Assembly: GCF_900110185.1 (NCBI RefSeq)
Contig: NZ_FOCT01000001.1
Span: 1 to 64,000, forward strand
DNA: 64,000 bases
Direction of reading: 5' to 3'
Source: Nitrosospira multiformis
Lineage (GTDB): Bacteria; Pseudomonadota; Gammaproteobacteria; Burkholderiales; Nitrosomonadaceae
This document shows, in pieces, positions 43,809-52,296 of the stretch. The notes beneath the pieces were generated by a model. It did not search any database, was not told where the DNA came from, and worked only from the letters and a program-made list of their open reading frames with translations. Made by a program: the position numbers and the translations under genes. Position 1 is the stretch's first letter; each line of letters begins with the position of its first letter.

Positions 43809-44705
43809 ATGGGACTCAAGTTCTCGAATTTTGGCAAGGCCATTATCAGTTCCGCCCCAAGCGGGACAACAGGATTGAGCTTTACGGTGGAGGCCGGAAA
43901 GGGTGTTCTCTTTCCATCGCCCGGCATCGGCGATTATTTCTATGGCATATTCAAGGATGCTTCCGGCAATCGGGAAATTGTGAAAATCGAGGCACGTACG
44001 ACCGACAGCTTAACCATTGCCCAAGGAGGACGAGGACTGGACGGTACGGCTCCCCGTACCTGGGCAGCAGGCGATTACTTCGTTGCCGGCGTGACCAACA
44101 TCGCCTTGCAGGAATCTCTTGCAAATCCAAATCTCCAGGCGCTTGGCGCCTTGGAGACGTCAACCGATAAGATGGCGTATTTCACTGGACCAGGCACAGC
44201 TGCATTGGCGAATCTGAGTTCCTATATCCGGAGTTTGCTGGATGATGATAATGCGGCGGCTGCAAGAGCGACTCTAGGCGCTGCGCCTGAGAGCCTCATT
44301 CCCCCTGGAACCGTTATGTCATTTTTTCAGGCGACGGCTCCGGCAGGCTGGACTCAGGTCACGACGCATCATAATAAGGCGCTGCGTGTTGTAGGAAGTG
44401 CCGGTGGCGGTTCGGGTGGTTCAGTCGCGTTCACGTCAGCCTTCACGTCGCAGGCAGTTTCGGGTTGGAACAGCGCGACGACATTGACTTCGGCGCAGAT
44501 ACCGGCGCATACGCACAGTTTGAGTGTATATGGGACATCAGGCGGAGGGACTAACCCCAGCGGTGGGGGAGGTGGAATTATTACCGGAATGCCAATTACG
44601 GATGTCGGCACAGGTGGCGGTGGCTCGCACAGCCATATTTTTACCGGCACGGCCATCAACCTTGCCGTGCAATACATCGACATAATCATAGCGAGTAAGG
44701 ATTGA
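43809..44705 (+). CDS. Phage tail fibre/collar-domain protein
   Basis: A 298-residue protein. The N-terminal 120 residues form a beta-rich module, then LLDDDNAAAARATLGAAP is the short helical motif common in tail fibres, and the C-terminal part PPGTVMSFFQATAPAGWTQV, then IPAHTHSLSVYG and GGGGSHSHIFTG is a tail-collar domain with the usual Gly-rich His repeats. Such fibres bind the host. It shares a one-base overlap with the next gene at 44705. Confidence 0.8.
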   Translation: MGLKFSNFGKAIISSAPSGTTGLSFTVEAGKGVLFPSPGIGDYFYGIFKDASGNREIVKIEARTTDSLTIAQGGRGLDGTAPRTWAAGDYFVAGVTNIALQESLANPNLQALGALETSTDKMAYFTGPGTAALANLSSYIRSLLDDDNAAAARATLGAAPESLIPPGTVMSFFQATAPAGWTQVTTHHNKALRVVGSAGGGSGGSVAFTSAFTSQAVSGWNSATTLTSAQIPAHTHSLSVYGTSGGGTNPSGGGGGIITGMPITDVGTGGGGSHSHIFTGTAINLAVQYIDIIIASKD

Positions 44706-45055
44706 TGGAAATACGCATAGCGAATTGTCCGTTGGAGGCAAAATGTGAAGAGCTTAAGCTCGAGGATGAGAAACCTGTCCTTTATCGATGTCCATGGTAT
44801 GTGCAGGTTCGCGGCGTAAATACCAATACGGGACAGGAAACCGATTCATGGGGATGCGCTATAGGCTGGCTGCCCACGTTAATGGTCAACACTGCCAACG
44901 AATCCCGCAAGGGCGCCGCAGCTACAGAATCCTTCCGTAACGAGATGGTGAAGCACAGCGAGAAAACACAACAGGTACTGCTTGTGGCAGCGCACATGGC
45001 CAACAGGAAGGTCCAGGGTAACGGCTTATTGGAGCAGAGCGAGATATGCGAGTGA
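44705..45055 (+). CDS. Small phage hypothetical after the fibre gene
   Basis: A 116-residue protein whose ATG overlaps the fibre stop (TGATG). It has Cys residues in NCPLEAKCEELK and YRCPWYVQVRGVN and a helical C-terminus (ATESFRNEMVKHSEKTQQVLL). No family recognised. Position between fibre and tail-assembly-like gene suggests a chaperone or accessory role. Confidence 0.45.
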   Translation: MEIRIANCPLEAKCEELKLEDEKPVLYRCPWYVQVRGVNTNTGQETDSWGCAIGWLPTLMVNTANESRKGAAATESFRNEMVKHSEKTQQVLLVAAHMANRKVQGNGLLEQSEICE

Positions 45056-45636
45056 CAATCATTCGGGACGACAGCGTGGTTGGAATCGATGGCGTATTCA
45101 GGCGAATCGATTTATCGTCGTTGAGGGCCAACGTGCGTGCTGTGCAGTGGAACGATACAAGCGGCCATATAGAGTATGACGATACTGCAAATACGCTGCT
45201 CACAAACATGGCGGAGTTTCAGTCATTTGTGGATCTATGGAAAACCGCGGCATCAGAACAAATCACCGCGTTGACTGCACCGAGTCCGGATCAAATGAAA
45301 GCAGCGGCTGTCGCCCGGATCAATGCTGCTTATCAGGCAGACGTAAGGAAATTGACAGCAGTTTATCCAGAGGAAGAAGTGAAAAGCTGGGCATTACAGG
45401 AAGGAGAAGCAAAGGCATGGTTTTCAAATCCTCAAACCCATACTCCCTGGCTGGACAACGCTGCTGACGCTCGAAATATGAGTAAGGCAGATCTGGCGGC
45501 CAAAATCATTGTCAAGGCTGCTGCATTTGCGAGAGTGCATGGCCAACTGACGGGCAAGAGGCAGAGATTACAGGAGATGATTGCGGCGCTTGGCGATTTT
45601 CCCACCCAGCAGCAATTGGATGACATCAAGTGGTAA
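45046..45636 (+). CDS. Phage tail-fibre-assembly-like protein
   Basis: A 196-residue protein that overlaps the previous gene by 10 bases. N-terminal beta part (MRVTIIRDDSVVGIDGVFRRI) then long helices (DQMKAAAVARINAAYQADVRK, AKIIVKAAAFARVHGQLTGKRQ) are the layout of the DUF4376/tail-fibre-assembly type chaperones, which help fibre trimers to fold. The terminator pair at 45674 ends this transcriptional section. Confidence 0.55.
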   Translation: MRVTIIRDDSVVGIDGVFRRIDLSSLRANVRAVQWNDTSGHIEYDDTANTLLTNMAEFQSFVDLWKTAASEQITALTAPSPDQMKAAAVARINAAYQADVRKLTAVYPEEEVKSWALQEGEAKAWFSNPQTHTPWLDNAADARNMSKADLAAKIIVKAAAFARVHGQLTGKRQRLQEMIAALGDFPTQQQLDDIKW

Positions 45637-45673
45637 ACACATGATCGAAACTTTTTGAACAAGACAACAAGAT

Positions 45674-45713
45674 GCGGCGTAGCCGCTTTTTTTTTGCCCG
45701 AACGGGCTTTTTT
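45674..45713 (+). terminator. Tandem intrinsic terminators before the lysis module
   Basis: GCGGC/GCCGC (45674-45686) with T9, then GCCCG/CGGGC (45696-45707) with T6. Both are before the lysis cassette that starts at 45738. Confidence 0.85.
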
Positions 45714-45737
45714 ATTCAATACCCAGGAGGAATTATT

Positions 45738-45917
45738 GTGACCATGTTCCAACGCAAACGCATCAAAGCTATCCAGGAAGAGGTGGAAAGACAACATGCC
45801 GCAGTCGAAGCCCGCGCAGACGGTTTATTGGAAAAGTTGAAGGGGTCGAAATGGACGGCCGCAATATTGCTGGGTGCGGTCGTATTTGCAATCGTAGTTT
45901 TGTGGAGTTTGCCCTGA
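45738..45917 (+). CDS. Small single-span membrane protein, holin-like position
   Basis: A 59-residue protein from GTG 45738, which follows CAGGAGGAATTATT; ATG 45744 is an alternative. An amphipathic charged N-terminal helix (RKRIKAIQEEVERQHAAVEARAD) precedes one C-terminal transmembrane helix (AAILLGAVVFAIVVLWSLP). This tail-anchored layout is unusual for a holin but could act as a pinholin or anti-holin; its position at the start of a lysis cassette supports a role in lysis. Confidence 0.5.
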   Translation: MTMFQRKRIKAIQEEVERQHAAVEARADGLLEKLKGSKWTAAILLGAVVFAIVVLWSLP

Positions 45918-45919
45918 TC

Positions 45920-46231
45920 ATGGCGGATGATGACGGTGATCATAAGGTTGCGAGGAGGACCGAGAGGCGGCGGGGGCCATCCACCTACACATTATCCTTC
46001 GGTGGAATTATTGCAGTGGCTGGCCTGGTTGCGTCAGGCGTAGCGACGTACAACACGGTGCAAAATGATATCGCGACCCTGAAACGAGGCGAGCTGTATC
46101 AGGAAAGAACCAATGAACGTCTTGATGAGGAAATCAAGTCGATGAGAGCCGAGCAGCGTGAAACGTTGAAGGAATTCAACGACAAGCTCGACAGAATCAT
46201 CGAAAAATGGACGAGAGGGAGAAAGCCATGA
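45920..46231 (+). CDS. Membrane protein with coiled coil; holin or i-spanin candidate
   Basis: A 103-residue protein from ATG 45920, two bases after the previous stop. The N-terminal 22 residues are basic (KVARRTERRRG), followed by one transmembrane helix (SFGGIIAVAGLVASGVATY) and a long charged helix (ERTNERLDEEIKSMRAEQRETLKEFNDKLD) that ends in Lys/Arg. This is an i-spanin or class III holin pattern. The following lipoprotein gene overlaps its stop by four bases, as in spanin pairs. If true, the phage carries two spanin pairs. Confidence 0.5.
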   Translation: MADDDGDHKVARRTERRRGPSTYTLSFGGIIAVAGLVASGVATYNTVQNDIATLKRGELYQERTNERLDEEIKSMRAEQRETLKEFNDKLDRIIEKWTRGRKP

Positions 46232-46503
46232 GGTATTTGCTTGGAGTCTTGTTTCTGGCGTCGTGCACCACGTTTACCCCCCTGGTGACGGATGAACCGC
46301 CGGTGACGAACGAAACCCCAATGGAGCCACACGTTTCAACGATACAACCGCAAACATCGATGAATCCGGGGGAAGTTTCGAAGCCAAAATCCAAGACAGC
46401 ATCTCCCATTCCGGAAATATCCTCGTGCGCCACACTGAATGCAGGCAATGTGAAGGAGACCATAAAGGCGAAGCTGGATTGCATCACCGAAACTATTCCC
46501 TGA
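46228..46503 (+). CDS. Small lipoprotein; o-spanin candidate
   Basis: A 91-residue protein from ATG 46228, with GAGAGGGAG upstream. The lipobox LFLASC gives a lipidated Cys at about residue 13; the mature chain is Pro/Thr/Ser-rich (TPLVTDEPPVTNETPMEP, SKPKSKTASPIPE), a feature of Rz1 proteins, then ends in a short helix with two Cys. It overlaps the coiled-coil membrane protein. Together they may be the true spanins of this lysis cassette, with the pair at 30.6 kb as a second set. Confidence 0.55.
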   Translation: MRYLLGVLFLASCTTFTPLVTDEPPVTNETPMEPHVSTIQPQTSMNPGEVSKPKSKTASPIPEISSCATLNAGNVKETIKAKLDCITETIP

Positions 46504-46554
46504 CACCTGCATACCGATACGCATAAATGAGCATGGAACACGAGGAATCGAAAG

Positions 46555-47109
46555 ATGAGTAAGCCATTGTTTAGCCAAGGCAGGTCCGCTGTAGCGTTAT
46601 TAGTGGTGGCTGCATCAACACTGGTTGGAATCGCGGTGAACGAGGGGTATAAGGATGAAGCATATATCCCTGTGCGCGGGGATGTCCCCACCATAGGGTT
46701 TGGGACGACCACGGGCGTGAAAATGGGAGACAGGACAACTCCTGAGAGGTCTTTGATCCGGTTGCTGGATGAAATCGAGGATGTTTATGCGGCTGGAGTC
46801 AGACGCTGCGTGACTGTGCCTCTATATCAGCATGAGTATGAGGCGTATGTGAGCCTCGCTTATAACATCGGTGTTGGTGCATTCTGCCGAAAAGCCTTAC
46901 CTGGAAAACCGCCTAATCTTATCGACCTGCTCAATGCCGGACGGTATGCGGAAGCGTGTGCGCGCATAGAGGCATTCAAGTATGGCCCCGGTAAAAAAGT
47001 ATTGCCGGGGCTCGTGAAGAGACGTGCTAAGGAACGTGCATTATGCGAGGGACGAGGAACTGATTTACAGCAGGATACCCCTCCCGGAACAGGAAATTTG
47101 GCGGGGTGA
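46555..47109 (+). CDS. Endolysin, GH24-like lysozyme with SAR-type N-terminal helix
   Basis: A 184-residue protein. The N-terminal helix (SAVALLVVAASTLVGIAV) is weakly hydrophobic and rich in Ala, Val, Ser and Thr, as in signal-anchor-release endolysins that leave the membrane when the holin collapses the gradient. NEGYKDEAYIPVRGDVPTIGFGTT contains the catalytic Glu (NEGY) and the DVPTIGFG segment of family 24 lysozymes; the usual catalytic Asp spacing is altered (Pro at that place). It degrades peptidoglycan in lysis. Stop overlaps the start (GTG 47106) of the next gene. Confidence 0.85.
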   Translation: MSKPLFSQGRSAVALLVVAASTLVGIAVNEGYKDEAYIPVRGDVPTIGFGTTTGVKMGDRTTPERSLIRLLDEIEDVYAAGVRRCVTVPLYQHEYEAYVSLAYNIGVGAFCRKALPGKPPNLIDLLNAGRYAEACARIEAFKYGPGKKVLPGLVKRRAKERALCEGRGTDLQQDTPPGTGNLAG

Positions 47110-47819
47110 GCGCATTCAGGATTTCAGGATTCTCCGGCCTTGTGCCGCGGCTGGCAAAGCATTTGCTCAGCTCGAACCAGGCGCAGACGGCGACCAATTG
47201 CAACCTTGCCGCTGGCGACTTGCGGCCCAGGAACGCGCCGCTACTTGTTTTTTCTCCCCAGATCGATGGCGAAATCCAGTCGATGTTCAGGATGGAAAAG
47301 GATGGGAGCGAAAAGTGGCTCGTCTGGAGCAGGGATGTCGATGTGGCCCGCTCGCCTGTTGCAGGGGATACGCTTCAGCGATTCTACTACACGGGTGACG
47401 GGGAGCCGCGCACCTCCAACTTTGAAATGGCAACAGCGGGCGCCAATGCTTATCCGTCCACCTGTTATGTACTTGGGGTTACACCCCCGGTTAGCGAGCC
47501 ACTGGTGATTGCGTCGGGTGGAAGCGGAGCAGTGACTTCCCGTGCCTATGTTTATACATTTGTCACGCAATGGGGGGAAGAGTCGCAACCTTCCCCCGCT
47601 TCGATAGTGACCAGTGGAAAGATAGACGCAACGTGGATGATTTCAAATCTGGACTCAGCACCCCCCAATTCCGGGACAGTTACCGCTGTTTCCAGGAATT
47701 CTCCAGTTGCCGGCCAAATGGAAATCAGCCTTGATACCGTCTTCGGTTTAAGACCGCACGAGGAAATCCAGTTTGAATCGGTATCAGGCATGACTGACTT
47801 GAAGGTCAATTCATTCTGA
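47106..47819 (+). pseudogene. First part of a frameshifted large virion protein gene
   Basis: GTG 47106 overlaps the endolysin stop. The 237 codons (MSAFRISGFSGLVPRLAKHL, then FVTQWGEESQPSPASIVTS) resemble a phage tail/virion protein with a fibronectin-like insert. It ends VNSF just where a +1 slip would continue the next frame as EGQFILISVDPITKKVVVSL. The two pieces are collinear and together would give about 678 residues. The lesion lies at 47796-47805. Either a real mutation or a sequencing error. Confidence 0.65.
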
Positions 47820-47821
47820 TA

Positions 47822-49141
47822 AGCGTAGACCCGATAACGAAAAAAGTGGTGGTATCCCTCTCTTCAGACCAGGTCTATACCGGTGGCGGGAGGTGGAAGC
47901 GCGAAGCCCCACACAATATCCAGGGGATGAACAAGCGCATCTATCGGACGCTCACCACTTCGTCAGGGACCGAGTATCGCTATGTCGCAACACTTTCCGG
48001 GATTACAAAAAGTTACAGCGATACTGTCCCTGATGCGGTTATTGCACTGGGAGAAACACTACCCTCCACAAACTGGGAAATGCCCCCTGCAAACATGAGA
48101 GGCATTGTTGTACTTGCGAATGGAATTGCCGCAGGATTCACGGGTAATGAGGTGCTTTTCTCAGAACCGTTCAAACCTTACGCCTGGCCCATTTCGTATC
48201 GACAAACATACGACCAGGAAATTGTAGCCATCGCTGCAATGGGCACCACATTGGTTGGCATGACCAAGGGCAATCCCTTCACCATAACCGGGGTTGAGCC
48301 TGCGACCATGGGCGGAGGAATGGAGAAGCTGGGGGTGGCGTGGCCTTGCATGTCGAAACGAGGAGTAGCGAATTTTGCATTTGGCATCGGGTATCCCGCT
48401 CCGCAAGGGATGGTAATGATCGGGGCAAGCAGCGATATTGTCACAAAAGATTTGTTTACCCAGAAGGAGTGGTCCGAACTGAACCCCGATACCTTTATCG
48501 CGACCTCTGCCGATAACCGCTATTACTGCGGCTATTCGGCCGGCGATAGCTCCCTGATGTTCGTGATCGATAAGGCGGAGGATGCATCCTTTACAAAAAT
48601 CAACCAGAACATCAGTTGTATCTGGACAGATCCCATAACCGGCAAGCTTTACATCGCCACAAACAAGAAAATCTACGAATGGGAAGGGGATACGGGAACC
48701 AAGCTTTTCTATGAATGGAAAAGTAAACGATTCATTACTGGGGCACCGGTTAATTATGGTGCGGGGAAGATCGATGCCGATTTTGAAATGACGGAAGAAG
48801 AAAGAGCAGCGGCGCAATCCTCCTATAAGGAAGCTATCGCTGCCAACCAGACATTGATCAGTTCTTATTCCATGAATGACGGACTGGCAGATACATGCCT
48901 CGGTGAATACGAGATCGGGGGTGACGCGACACAGGATATTCCCCTCTTATCCATAGACTCTCTGCAATTTCAATTATGGAGCGATGGCGTGCCGAAATTT
49001 ACCAAACAGGTCAAGAATAACAGGGCATTTCGGCTTCCCCGCGGCTATAAGGCCGATAACGTGGAGTTTGTGCTATCTGGCAATGTGAAGGTAAACAGCC
49101 TCGTCCTGGCTGAAACAATGGATGGATTGAAACAGGCATAG
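47822..49141 (+). pseudogene. Second part of the frameshifted virion protein gene
   Basis: In the shifted frame the reading is open from before 47822 (GTG 47846 is only the first possible start) to 49141. It is beta-rich with repeated blocks (GIVVLANGIAAGFTGNEVLF, EIVAIAAMGTTLVGMTKGNPF, CIWTDPITGKLYIATNKKIYEW), a blade-like pattern of a beta-propeller or a tail protein, with a helical insert (TEEERAAAQSSYKEAIAANQ). No family is recognised; virion function is inferred from place. Confidence 0.65.
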
Positions 49142-49149
49142 CTGCCATA

Positions 49150-49280
49150 AGTGTCAATCCAGTAGCTGGGTTGACACTTTCAGTTCATGGTCTTGAGCTG
49201 CTCTGGGTATTTCAAGCAGTTTTTTCTTCCTGATTTTTGTTACCCAAACGCGAGCCGCCCCTATCCGGGCGGCTTTTTTT
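49150..49280 (+). terminator. Two hairpins, the second an intrinsic terminator
   Basis: AGTGTCAA/TTGACACT near 49150-49180 with loop TCCAGTAGCTGGG. Then GCCGCCC (49254-49260) pairs with GGGCGGC (49267-49273), followed by T7 (49274-49280). Confidence 0.8.
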
Positions 49281-49303
49281 GACTATAAGAAAAGGAATTT
49301 TGT

Positions 49304-49687
49304 ATGGCGAAGTATGTTCATTCCGACGTACTGGATGGTGGATTGAATGCGATAAAAAACAATGCGGGCCGCATGCTGCTGTTAAAGACATATTCCTTTG
49401 CTGACAGTTATGCAACCGTTAATGCTAATGCAATTTGTGCGGTTGCAATGGCGCCCGGAGATTATGCACTGTCAGGTGCCGACGGCGCAGCGCGCGTGCT
49501 GACAGTCGCGGCACGGAGTGGAACAGCCTCAGCCAATTCGGGCAGCGCCCCGGATCTTCACATTGCATTCACTGACAACGTGAGCAAGGTCTTGCTGGTG
49601 ACCGATGAAACCACCGATCAGGTGGTAACGAGCGGCAATACAGTCAATTTCCCAAGCCTGACTTACACGAGCTCCCAGCCCACCTAA
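49304..49687 (+). CDS. Phage virion hypothetical
   Basis: A 127-residue protein starting MAKYVHSDVLDGGLNAIKNN. It has a simple alternating beta pattern (CAVAMAPGDYALSGADGAARVLTVAAR, KVLLVTDETTDQVVTSGNTVNFPSLTYT) typical for short phage tail proteins. No known family. A terminator directly upstream and a small gap to the next gene suggest its own module. Confidence 0.55.
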   Translation: MAKYVHSDVLDGGLNAIKNNAGRMLLLKTYSFADSYATVNANAICAVAMAPGDYALSGADGAARVLTVAARSGTASANSGSAPDLHIAFTDNVSKVLLVTDETTDQVVTSGNTVNFPSLTYTSSQPT

Positions 49688-49720
49688 CTCAACTCCTGGC
49701 GATATTCCAGATAACAAACC

Positions 49721-50155
49721 ATGGCAACATTTACCCAAGCGCAGAGCGCGCGCAGCGTCGTGCTCAATCTGGGAACGCTGGCAAGCGGCACCTACATAAC
49801 TTCGTCAGCCATTGATCTCGGACCTGCTATCCCGCTGGATATTACTTTAGAGATTGAATGCGATCCTAACGGGACTCCAACCGGCAGCCGCCAACTCATA
49901 TTATTCGCAAAACTATCGCTCGATAATGTGAATTTCGGAAGTGGCCCGGAAAGCGGAACCGACGCCACCAACGAGGCTGACCTGCATTGGATTGGCACGT
50001 TGCCGTGCAATGACACGAACGTGCACCGAAAGCTTTTCAGCCTGCAAGGTCTGCCAATCAGCCGTTACCTGAAGCTGGTCGTAAAAAATGACATGGGGGT
50101 GGCAGTCAGCTCAGGGAGTATTTACAGGGCCGATATTACCGGTCTTTCCACCTGA
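49721..50155 (+). CDS. Phage virion hypothetical
   Basis: A 144-residue protein with a Ser/Ala/Val-rich beta pattern (RSVVLNLGTLASGTYITSSAI, IPLDITLEIECDPNGTPTGSRQ, GLPISRYLKLVVKND). It appears to be a small jelly-roll-like virion protein. No family recognised. Only 33 bases separate it from the previous gene and 9 from the next one. Confidence 0.5.
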   Translation: MATFTQAQSARSVVLNLGTLASGTYITSSAIDLGPAIPLDITLEIECDPNGTPTGSRQLILFAKLSLDNVNFGSGPESGTDATNEADLHWIGTLPCNDTNVHRKLFSLQGLPISRYLKLVVKNDMGVAVSSGSIYRADITGLST

Positions 50156-50164
50156 TCTGCCGGC

Positions 50165-51685
50165 ATGTCCCTCATCACCCTGCGAAACAGATTGGTAAGG
50201 CAGCCCCAGCACGCTGCGCCCATTGATTATGCCGGCCTTGGCAAAGGAATACGAATATTGTGGAACCCCGCCGCAGGGGCGGTCGATCTGGTTACAGGGC
50301 GAGCTTGGGCAGCGGGTGGCAATGCGGCAATTGTTCCGGCACAAAATGGCAAAGTGTTTTCGTTTGATGGTGTCGATGACTATTACGCCTACACCGGCTA
50401 TCCGGAACTGACCGGCAATGTCGGCACCTTCTTTATGTGGTGTCCCATTGTGGGTGGCCCTGATATGCATGGCCACTGCCCCTTCGGGGCTTCTTCTCCC
50501 AACGCTTTCGCATACCAGATTTACCCTGACTTAAAAGTAGCTATTAGTTCCAATGGCGCCAGTTCCGGTACCCTTTCTTCATGGTTCAACACAAAAAACC
50601 GGAGTATTGTTTTCGTATCGGGGGGTACGGCAGCGACGTGCAAAGTTTTTCTCGATGGGAAAGAGACCGGGTTGACCTGGACAAATCCACCCGTAGCCTG
50701 GGGAGCGGGGAACAAGAATTTCAACCTTGGACGATACGTTGGTGGGAATCTATGGGAGTTTGATGGTGCGATACTGATAGCCGGCTTTGCCGATACAGTC
50801 TGGGGGGTGGCTGAGTCACGGGCTTTTCATGAAAATCCATGGCAGCTATTCAAGGCACCTGCACGAAAGCCGTGGTTCGGTGATACAAGGCTTGGATTAA
50901 GCGGTGTAGCTGCAATACAAGCAAATAGCGGCAGCGCCGGAGAAATTGCTCAACATCACGTGCTTGCTGTTGCGGGATTAACACAGGCGGGTGGCGCCAA
51001 TACGGGCAAGATCGAGCAGAATCAAACCCTTGCGACGGCTGCCCTCGTTCAATCCAACCTGGGTAGCGCTGCCGGCGTTACCAGAGATATTGCCCTGGCG
51101 AGTGTGGTAATTGCGCCGGGCAGAGCCTTGAGCACGGGGAAAGTAAGGCAGGCGCACATGCTCAGCATGGGCGCATTGGCCCAGGAGAAGGTATTCCCAG
51201 GCGGAGCAATCACGCAAACTCATACTCTGAGTGAAGCCGACCTGGCGCAATTTAACGCAGGTCACACCCTCCCCATATCCATCGGCAGTGGCACGCTTGT
51301 CGGGACGCCCTTCATGCAAGCCAATGCTGGCGGAACGGGCGTAATTACCCAGATACACATTCTTGTCGCCACTTTCTGCACCCAAATCAATAAAGCAAGC
51401 TCCAAAGCGATAAGTGACGGGGTTGTGATTGAATCCACGCTTTTCAGCAAACCTGCTGAAGCGATCTATATCAAGAAGCCTGGCATTCCGGTTGGAACAC
51501 CTCCTTGGCTCAAAACCATGCTTGAGATATTGACCGGAAGACGCGGAAACCGAATAGCGCTTCCCGCCTTTCGCGCGCTTACATTCTCTGCTCCCCCTAC
51601 TCAGGCTGAATGCGAGGCGTTGTATGCGTACATAAATTCTGTTCGCGATTCTCTCGAACAGCTTATTTCACGTATGGATGGATGA
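50165..51685 (+). CDS. Phage tail protein: LamG-like domain plus 22-23-residue repeats
   Basis: A 506-residue protein. Residues of about 15-235 look like a LamG/concanavalin domain (GKVFSFDGVDDYYAYTG, STWFNTKNRSIVFVSG-like strands, KVFLDGKETGL). Residues of about 252-425 hold seven or so imperfect repeats of 22-23 residues of type x-N-x-G-x-x-G-x-I-x-Q-x-H-x-L-x-x-A-x-L-x-Q. The C-terminus is helical (AECEALYAYINSVRDSLEQL). A sugar-binding fibre or spike is likely. Its stop overlaps the next start (TGATG). Confidence 0.65.
   Translation: MSLITLRNRLVRQPQHAAPIDYAGLGKGIRILWNPAAGAVDLVTGRAWAAGGNAAIVPAQNGKVFSFDGVDDYYAYTGYPELTGNVGTFFMWCPIVGGPDMHGHCPFGASSPNAFAYQIYPDLKVAISSNGASSGTLSSWFNTKNRSIVFVSGGTAATCKVFLDGKETGLTWTNPPVAWGAGNKNFNLGRYVGGNLWEFDGAILIAGFADTVWGVAESRAFHENPWQLFKAPARKPWFGDTRLGLSGVAAIQANSGSAGEIAQHHVLAVAGLTQAGGANTGKIEQNQTLATAALVQSNLGSAAGVTRDIALASVVIAPGRALSTGKVRQAHMLSMGALAQEKVFPGGAITQTHTLSEADLAQFNAGHTLPISIGSGTLVGTPFMQANAGGTGVITQIHILVATFCTQINKASSKAISDGVVIESTLFSKPAEAIYIKKPGIPVGTPPWLKTMLEILTGRRGNRIALPAFRALTFSAPPTQAECEALYAYINSVRDSLEQLISRMDG
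50921..51440 (+). repeat. Tandem degenerate 22-23-codon repeats within the tail protein gene
   Basis: About seven copies: SGSAGEIAQHHVLAVAGLTQ, ANTGKIEQNQTLATAALVQ, SAAGVTRDIALASVVIA, LSTGKVRQAHMLSMGALAQ, PGGAITQTHTLSEADLAQ and later ones. Period about 66-69 bases. The block may be solenoidal. Confidence 0.7.
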
Positions 51686-52296
51686 TGAATATTGAACTGA
51701 TTTCACTGCTCAAGGCAAATATGGGCTTGACCTTGACATCTGATCTGGCCGCGGATATCTGCATTGCCGCCTACCGCATGGAAACGCTTGCGCAACCGAG
51801 AGATATTGCACAAGTCAAGCCTCGATATAACGGCGGCATAGTATTCGCTGTAGAGCGTATCGAGAACATTACAGAAGAAATAAAGCATTTGCATCGCCTC
51901 CATTGGAATGAAACCGAGGGACACAGACACCGGCTACCGTTCCAGCCGGATTACGAGACTTTTATCCGGTATGAGCGGGCGGGCCGCTACCTTCTTTTCA
52001 CCGTAAGAAGCGAAGGAAAGTTACTGGGCAATTGCGCCATGTATCTGGACAAGAGCGCCCACACGCAAACACTTATTGCCACGGAAGACACGCTGTATCT
52101 TTTGCCCGAGGCGCGACGCGGCACTATTGCCAAGCGTTTTGTAAGGTATGTCGAGAATGCCATGAAATTGCTTGGCGTTCGGGAAATCAACATTACCGTA
52201 AAGACAGTTAATAAGGCCGCACGGTTTTTCCGATTACTCGGCTACAGGCATGTAGAAAATGGATTGACCAAAATATTGGAGATTGAAAATGTGTAG
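51682..52296 (+). CDS. GNAT-like acetyltransferase domain protein of the phage
   Basis: A 204-residue protein; two start codons at 51682 and 51685 overlap the preceding stop. Residues of about 90-190 have GNAT traits: YERAGRYLLFTVRSEGKLLGNC (beta strands), LYLLPEARRGTIAKRFVRYVENA (the R-x-x-G-x-G/A pyrophosphate-binding loop reading EARRGTIAKR) and AARFFRLLGYRHVENGLTK. Target is unknown; such enzymes occur in phage virion gene blocks and may modify host or virion proteins. Next gene overlaps by 8 bases. Confidence 0.65.
   Translation: MMNIELISLLKANMGLTLTSDLAADICIAAYRMETLAQPRDIAQVKPRYNGGIVFAVERIENITEEIKHLHRLHWNETEGHRHRLPFQPDYETFIRYERAGRYLLFTVRSEGKLLGNCAMYLDKSAHTQTLIATEDTLYLLPEARRGTIAKRFVRYVENAMKLLGVREINITVKTVNKAARFFRLLGYRHVENGLTKILEIENV

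Noticed and set aside
44369..44689. Pro-rich antisense frame opposite the tail collar gene
   Set aside because: It is the complement of the Gly-rich repeats of the fibre protein.
47796..47830. Programmed frameshift in the virion gene
   Set aside because: No slippery heptamer or downstream structure was seen; a plain mutation is more likely.
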